A DNA stretch of 64,000 bases, from assembly GCA_017407645.1 (NCBI GenBank), contig JAFQWE010000012.1:1-64000 (forward strand). The letters are read 5' to 3'. The notes below the pieces were generated by a model that was not told the DNA's origin, ran no database searches, and was given only the letters and a program-made list of their open reading frames with translations. The stretch's first letter is position 1; every line of letters begins with the position of its first letter. The position numbers and the translations under genes were made by a program. This document shows positions 59,879 through 64,000 of this stretch, piece by piece. Origin of the DNA: Clostridia bacterium. Lineage in GTDB: Bacteria > Bacillota > Clostridia > Oscillospirales > Acutalibacteraceae.

Positions 59879-59910
59879 AAAAAAACAACCTCCGCGGAGG
59901 TTGTTTTTTC
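59879..59910. terminator. bidirectional terminator between eamA-like and SIS genes
   Basis: AAAAACAACCTCC pairs with GGAGGTTGTTTTT around GC (59881-59908), with A and T runs on both sides. Confidence 0.92.
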
Positions 59911-59912
59911 TA

Positions 59913-60485
59913 TTATTGTTCGCTTTGATTAAATACCCAAAACATAAGGTGAGTAAGCACCATGTGCAAATCTTCGGTAATCTGCATATTATCAATAGGC
60001 ACGTGAACGCTGACGTCCGACATATTTTTGAGAGTTCCTCCGTTATAACCGGTAAGTCCCACTACTTTATTTCCTCGGTCCTTTGCATATTTCACAGCGC
60101 GCAATACGTTTTCGGAATTACCGCTGCCCGAAATGCCGATTACCACGTCTCCGTCACGCAAAAAGTTCTTTAGCTGCTCAACAAAAATCTCGTCATACGA
60201 AACGTCGTTTGCCAAACTGAGCAAAGTAGGCGAATTATCCACCAAACAGATAACGCGGTAACGTTTATCAAGGGGCTTGCCCAAACTTAAACCTTTGTTA
60301 AAATCCCCTGCAAAATGGGATGCAGTTGCACCACTGCCACCGTTACCCATAATAAAAATTTGCTTATCATTGTCTCGTGCATCCGTCAATAAATTCATTA
60401 GTTGGTTAATTGACTCTGTATCCATTTTCAAAAAAGTGTCGATTAACTGTTGGCGGTAGTTTGCAATCAAATTTGTGTAGTCCAT
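59913..60485 (-). CDS. SIS-domain sugar-phosphate isomerase (GmhA-like)
   Basis: 190 residues with one SIS domain: MGNGGSGATASHFAGDFNKG (about 46-65), VGISGSGNSENVLRAVKYAK (about 115-134) and EDLHMVLTHLMFW near the end match GmhA/DiaA-type proteins. GmhA isomerises sedoheptulose 7-phosphate for heptose synthesis, but no other heptose gene is present. Divergent from a DeoR-type regulator with dyads between them, so a sugar-phosphate metabolic role under that regulator is likely. Confidence 0.8.
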   Translation of the reverse strand: MDYTNLIANYRQQLIDTFLKMDTESINQLMNLLTDARDNDKQIFIMGNGGSGATASHFAGDFNKGLSLGKPLDKRYRVICLVDNSPTLLSLANDVSYDEIFVEQLKNFLRDGDVVIGISGSGNSENVLRAVKYAKDRGNKVVGLTGYNGGTLKNMSDVSVHVPIDNMQITEDLHMVLTHLMFWVFNQSEQ

Positions 60486-60545
60486 TTATTCATCCTCTTT
60501 TCGTTTGACTTAATGCTTTTTGCATGGTATCATTGTATCACATCA

Positions 60546-60604
60546 CGCCAAAATGCGCAATATTTGGCGAAAAGATTGAAATTTGCGCACTTTTTACGCG
60601 CAAA
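60546..60604. promoter_or_regulatory. two dyads, candidate DeoR operators
   Basis: CGCCAAA (60546-60552) with TTTGGCG (60563-60569), enclosing TGCGCA; and TTTGCGC (60582-60588) with GCGCAAA (60598-60604). They lie between the divergent SIS gene and DeoR gene. Confidence 0.6.
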
Positions 60605-60616
60605 AGGAGAAAAGTT

Positions 60617-61354
60617 ATGCACAGAGCTATAAGAAAAGACGAGATTTTGGAACTGCTTAAACGATACAACTATATGACCGTACCCTTTTTGGCAAAAACT
60701 TTGCACATAAGTCAATCAAGCGTCCGCCGCGACCTTGCCGTAATGGAAACGCAAGGGTTGGTCAAGCGCACCCACGGTGGCGTATCGGAAGTGGAAAGCA
60801 GCAACACCTTGGCACCCTATTCTTTACGAATGCAAGAAAACAGCATTGCAAAGCGTGCCATTTGCACCAAAGCTGCATCACTAATACAAGACGGTGACGT
60901 AGTTTTTATTGACGGCTCCACCACCTGCTTGTTTTTGCCTGAACTTATCGAGCAAAAGCGCAATATAACTGTGCTAACCAACAGTTTGCGCCTTGCTGCA
61001 ATGTTTAAAAACAACAACGTGCAGGTTTATTGCACAGGAGGTAGTTTGCGCCTACAAGACGAATACGTTATGGCAGGACCTATGGCAGAAGATAACGTAA
61101 GAAAAATGCGCACCGATTGGATGTTTTTCTCTGCCCGAGCAATAGACGAGCAGGGCGTAATCACCGACTTAAACGAGCCCGAAACGTCACTTAGGCAAGT
61201 GGCAATGGCTCATACCGAAAAGGCTGTATTTTTGTGTGACAGTTCAAAATTTAATCGCAAATCGTTATTTACCCTATGCAACAGTGAAGATTTGTATGGC
61301 ATTATTTCCGACGTTCAATTGCCCGAGCCCATCAATAAAAAAGAGATACTATAA
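60617..61354 (+). CDS. DeoR-family transcriptional regulator
   Basis: 245 residues from ATG 60617 (AAAAGGAGAAAAG upstream). HTH (about 5-60, VPFLAKTLHISQSSVRRDLAVMETQGLVKRTHGGV) and the DeoR C-terminal sensor fold with DGSTTCLFLPEL, TNSLRLA and SKFNRKSLF motifs, which bind a sugar phosphate. Probably represses itself and the divergent SIS isomerase. Confidence 0.92.
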   Translation: MHRAIRKDEILELLKRYNYMTVPFLAKTLHISQSSVRRDLAVMETQGLVKRTHGGVSEVESSNTLAPYSLRMQENSIAKRAICTKAASLIQDGDVVFIDGSTTCLFLPELIEQKRNITVLTNSLRLAAMFKNNNVQVYCTGGSLRLQDEYVMAGPMAEDNVRKMRTDWMFFSARAIDEQGVITDLNEPETSLRQVAMAHTEKAVFLCDSSKFNRKSLFTLCNSEDLYGIISDVQLPEPINKKEIL

Positions 61355-61389
61355 AACAAAGAGGCAAGCAGATGCTTGCCTCTTTGTTT
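61354..61389. terminator. bidirectional terminator between DeoR gene and pyk
   Basis: 17-bp stem AAACAAAGAGGCAAGCA (61354-61370) with 61373-61389. It directly adjoins the stops of both converging genes. Confidence 0.92.
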
Positions 61390-62810
61390 TATTTAACGGT
61401 ATCAACCTTTATCATATTGGTAGTGCCCGAAATTCCAAGAGGAATACCTGCGGTAAGCACCACAATATCTCCCCTTCTGACCAACCCGTTTTTAAGGGCA
61501 ACGCTGACGGCGTGGTCAAAAAGCTCATCGGTATTATTCTTTTCGTCGCACATAAGGGGTATCACGCCCCAAGACATATTCATTTGCCTGCAAACACGCT
61601 TGTCGGTGGTGCAACCCACTATCATACAAGAGGGACGATGCTTGGAAATCATACGGGCGGTTGAGCCTGTTTTGGTAACGGTGATAATCGCCTTTGCACC
61701 TAAATCATGAGCCGTAGTAACGGTTGCGTGAGATATGGCGTTGGTTATAGGCTTATGGGTCATATTAACACTTGGGTCGTATCGGTGGGCATAGTCAATC
61801 TGTCCTTCGGTAGTTTCGGCAATAAGATCCATAGTTTTAACCGCCTCAACAGGATGCTCACCTGCGGCGGTTTCACCCGAAAGCATTATAGCAGAGGTGC
61901 CGTCATATATGGCGTTGGCAACGTCGGTTATTTCTGCTCTGGTGGGGCGTGGATTGGTTATCATCGACTCAAGCATCTGAGTGGCGGTAATAACCTGCTT
62001 GCCTGCTTTGTACCCCTTTGAAATCAGTTCCTTTTGTATAGAGGGAATTTGCTCAAAAGGAATTTCTACTCCCATATCTCCACGGGCAACCATAATTCCG
62101 TCGGAACAAGCAATAATCTCGTCAATATTATTAACGCCATCCATATTTTCAATCTTTGCGATTATGCGGACGGAATGAAATCCCACCGCATTGGTAAATT
62201 TGCGCAGATAGTCAACATCGGCAGCAGAGCGTACAAAAGAGGCGGCAATAAAGTCAAAACCCATTTTTGCGCCAAATTCCAAGTCAGACATATCTTGCTC
62301 TGACAAATAGGGCATTGAAAGTTCAATCCCCGGCACGTTGACTCCTTTTCTTTCAGAAAGCACACCGCCGTCAACAACACGGCAGTGCACATCTTCACCT
62401 TGTATGCTTTCCACCGTCATTGCCACAAGGCCGTCGTTAATAAGCACGCGGGTACCAACCCTTACATCCTGAGCAAAGCCTTTAAAGGAAACCGAGGCAA
62501 TATGCTCATCGCACTCTATGTCGCGAGTGGTTAGTATATATTCGTCACCCTCGCTGACAGTCACCTTTTTGCCATCCTTAAAGGTGCCAAGACGTACCTC
62601 GGGTCCGCGTGTATCAAGCATCGTTGCAATGGGCAAATTAAGTTTTTCACGCAAAGTTTTAACCTGTTCAAAGCGGCGTTTATGGATTTCATAATCACCA
62701 TGAGAAAAGTTGAAACGTGCAATATTCATTCCGTTAAGCATCATCTGCTCTAACACATCGCCTTTATCGGTTGAAGGACCGACTGTGCAAATAATTTTAG
62801 TCTTTCGCAT
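61389..62810 (-). CDS. pyk: pyruvate kinase
   Basis: 473 residues, the short form without the extra C-terminal PEP-utiliser domain of some Firmicutes. KIICTVGPST start, the LDTRGPEVR motif, IIAKIENMDGVNNIDEI (catalytic Lys), MVARGDMGVEIPFEQ and QVITATQMLESMITNPRPTRAE are canonical. Catalyses PEP + ADP to pyruvate + ATP. GGATG upstream. Single gene. Confidence 0.97.
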   Translation of the reverse strand: MRKTKIICTVGPSTDKGDVLEQMMLNGMNIARFNFSHGDYEIHKRRFEQVKTLREKLNLPIATMLDTRGPEVRLGTFKDGKKVTVSEGDEYILTTRDIECDEHIASVSFKGFAQDVRVGTRVLINDGLVAMTVESIQGEDVHCRVVDGGVLSERKGVNVPGIELSMPYLSEQDMSDLEFGAKMGFDFIAASFVRSAADVDYLRKFTNAVGFHSVRIIAKIENMDGVNNIDEIIACSDGIMVARGDMGVEIPFEQIPSIQKELISKGYKAGKQVITATQMLESMITNPRPTRAEITDVANAIYDGTSAIMLSGETAAGEHPVEAVKTMDLIAETTEGQIDYAHRYDPSVNMTHKPITNAISHATVTTAHDLGAKAIITVTKTGSTARMISKHRPSCMIVGCTTDKRVCRQMNMSWGVIPLMCDEKNNTDELFDHAVSVALKNGLVRRGDIVVLTAGIPLGISGTTNMIKVDTVK

Positions 62811-62919
62811 TTTAACACATCCATTTTATCTATTGAGTATATTTACCTCTATTATCATAATATCACCAAAGGCATCCTATTCAATTCTCTTTTAGACATA
62901 ATTAGTTTGATTTAGGTCA

Positions 62920-62958
62920 AAAAAACAACTGCTTGGTTACTTTCAAGCAGGTGTTTTT
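62920..62958 (-). terminator. terminator of the YfhO-like gene
   Basis: CTGCTTG (62929-62935) pairs with CAAGCAG (62944-62950), extended by AACA/TGTT with one mismatch; on the minus strand followed by GTTTTTTT. Confidence 0.75.
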
Positions 62959-62960
62959 AA

Positions 62961-64000
62961 TTATTCTTCAGGTATATCTTCAGTGGGTTTTGGCTTTTTG
63001 GCAAATAAGCCTTTAATCCATTCTACCCCTCTTTTTGTCATATCAAAATCGTACTCGGCAGGCTCTGCCTCTGTATATGCGGTTTCGGCGGCATCCTGTC
63101 TTGCCCACTCGTTGAGAAGTGTATTTCGTTCAACGTTTTCTACCTTGAATTTGTCGGGATTTGCCTTTTTGGCACGGTTAAAGAGGACAAAGTAAATCGC
63201 CAATGCTATCGCTGATGCAATTGATACCGCAATGCCGACAACCAATCCCGGTGTATTGTAATCAAAACGTAGGGTATGCTCGCCCTTGCCTACGCGCACC
63301 GCCATTAGTCCTGCATTGACGCACTCAACCTCTGCCGCCTTGCCGTCAATGGTGACTGACCATCCGCGCTCGTAAGGAACGGCATAGAAAACAAGGTTTT
63401 CACGCTTCATATTAACCTTGCTTGTGAAGCCAAAATTATCAATTTTCAGGGGTTCGCTTACAACGTTTTGCTGTAACTTTTTGCAATCGGCAATATAACT
63501 GTCTGTTCCAAAGGACATAAATGCGTCGTCGGTATCCATACCTTTAACTTCAACAAGAAGGTCGGAATGCTTTTTCACCTGCTCTTTAGTAAGAAGCATT
63601 GCCTTAAGCAAGATTTGTGCCTTGCTTGAGCTGAAAAAGGAATTCACCGTTTCTTCAGTGATACAATAATCGTAGGTAAAGCCGTAGGGTACGAAGCAAT
63701 CGTTCTGATATATCTTAAAATCGTTTTGTGTTTCAAGATAGGTAAAGCCCGGCATTTTGTTATAACCCGACGAATCGAAATTTACGTCATCCGCATTGCC
63801 GATATAGTCAATAAGATAGCGGACGGCAAGCAGTCCCCTTATCTCGTAATCTTCACTTTCGGGACGGGTGGCAACTCCTCTGTCAACCCCTACAAACTCG
63901 TAAAAATCAAAAACTGAGCCGGGCACGTTTGAATGAAATGCCTGAATTGACGGGTAGCCCAAGAACATTGCGGTGTTATCGGTACCCTCATAAACATCGA
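62961..64000 (-). CDS. YfhO-family membrane protein, C-terminal part (5' end outside window)
   Basis: The frame stays open past the last internal ATG (63966-63968) to the window edge, so the gene is truncated. The visible about 345 residues contain an extracellular domain (about 1-220, with a WSVTIDGKAAEVE...GLMAVRVGKGEHTLRFDY sandwich), one membrane helix (about 243-265) and a charged cytoplasmic tail of about 75 residues. This is the end of a YfhO-type multi-pass protein, linked in Bacillus and Listeria to glycosylation of teichoic acids. The family is inferred from this end only. Confidence 0.7.
   Translation of the reverse strand, partial: DVYEGTDNTAMFLGYPSIQAFHSNVPGSVFDFYEFVGVDRGVATRPESEDYEIRGLLAVRYLIDYIGNADDVNFDSSGYNKMPGFTYLETQNDFKIYQNDCFVPYGFTYDYCITEETVNSFFSSSKAQILLKAMLLTKEQVKKHSDLLVEVKGMDTDDAFMSFGTDSYIADCKKLQQNVVSEPLKIDNFGFTSKVNMKRENLVFYAVPYERGWSVTIDGKAAEVECVNAGLMAVRVGKGEHTLRFDYNTPGLVVGIAVSIASAIALAIYFVLFNRAKKANPDKFKVENVERNTLLNEWARQDAAETAYTEAEPAEYDFDMTKRGVEWIKGLFAKKPKPTEDIPEE

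Overview
The window reads as chromosome of a low-to-moderate-GC Gram-positive anaerobe of the class Clostridia, most likely a fibre-degrading gut or rumen member of the Oscillospiraceae/Ruminococcaceae type. Grounds: dockerin-bearing secreted deacetylases, a secreted GH5 enzyme joined to a BspA-like leucine-rich-repeat region, an apparently intracellular GH10 xylanase cluster, a T-box leader, DegV/FakB, YmdB, DarA-HolB-RicT, CoaX, 2[4Fe-4S] ferredoxin, Gram-positive style promoters (TTGACA-17-TATAAT) and AGGAGG ribosome binding sites. No tRNA or rRNA gene, insertion sequence, phage module or CRISPR array was recognised.

Layout. 1-605: 3' end of a BspA-like LRR protein. 670-2068: ECF transporter S component plus CoaX (pantothenate uptake and CoA synthesis). 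2230-4823: two RlmD-type 23S rRNA uridine methyltransferases separated by a hairpin array. 4912-9190: GH10 xylanase, alpha/beta-hydrolase esterase and a GH110-like beta-helix protein, all without signal peptides. 9238-11554: cyclophilin lipoprotein, a SLOG/XRE divergent pair around a 26-bp palindrome, a LysR regulator. 11714-14317: secreted LRR-GH5 protein. 14376-18864: DUF378 protein, GH13 enzyme and glycogen phosphorylase. 19188-23153: DegV, YmdB, then Wzz-like/BY-kinase/PHP phosphatase. 23313-26839: RlmB-type methyltransferase, an 804-residue protein resembling a catalytically dead P1B-type ATPase, an AbrB-zinc-ribbon regulator. 27029-34886: GlyA, TrkH-TrkA, a BNR/sialidase-like protein, NhaC. 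34935-38213: a pair of paralogous lipoproteins between duplicated copies of the tatD 3' end/terminator, plus a long hairpin array. 38232-43723: TatD, aldo-keto reductase, S6-SSB-S18, ferredoxin, RicT, HolB, DarA. 43836-49763: T-box-controlled operon encoding an AspRS-GatC fusion, a degenerate GatA, GatB and ornithine carbamoyltransferase. 49841-56300: operon tsaE-tsaB-rpiB-upp-WYL regulator-two dockerin/NodB deacetylases. 56445-64000: RodA-MtaB-EamA, SIS isomerase with divergent DeoR regulator, pyruvate kinase, and a YfhO-like membrane protein cut by the window end.

Most notable. (1) Three intergenic loci (3576-3661, 26880-27021, 38009-38213) share one unusual architecture: short heptamers separated by unrelated perfect mini-palindromes; in the two longer loci the heptamer flips orientation at the middle. 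I do not recognise this repeat class. (2) The protein at 24075-26489 has the eight-helix topology and domain order of a P1B metal pump but has lost its CPC, DKTGT, TGDN and GDGxND-type motifs. (3) AspRS carries a C-terminal GatC domain, and the adjoining GatA lacks two of its three catalytic residues although the operon is intact. (4) The tatD 3' end and terminator are duplicated around the lipoprotein pair, and the second terminator is split in its loop by the largest hairpin array.
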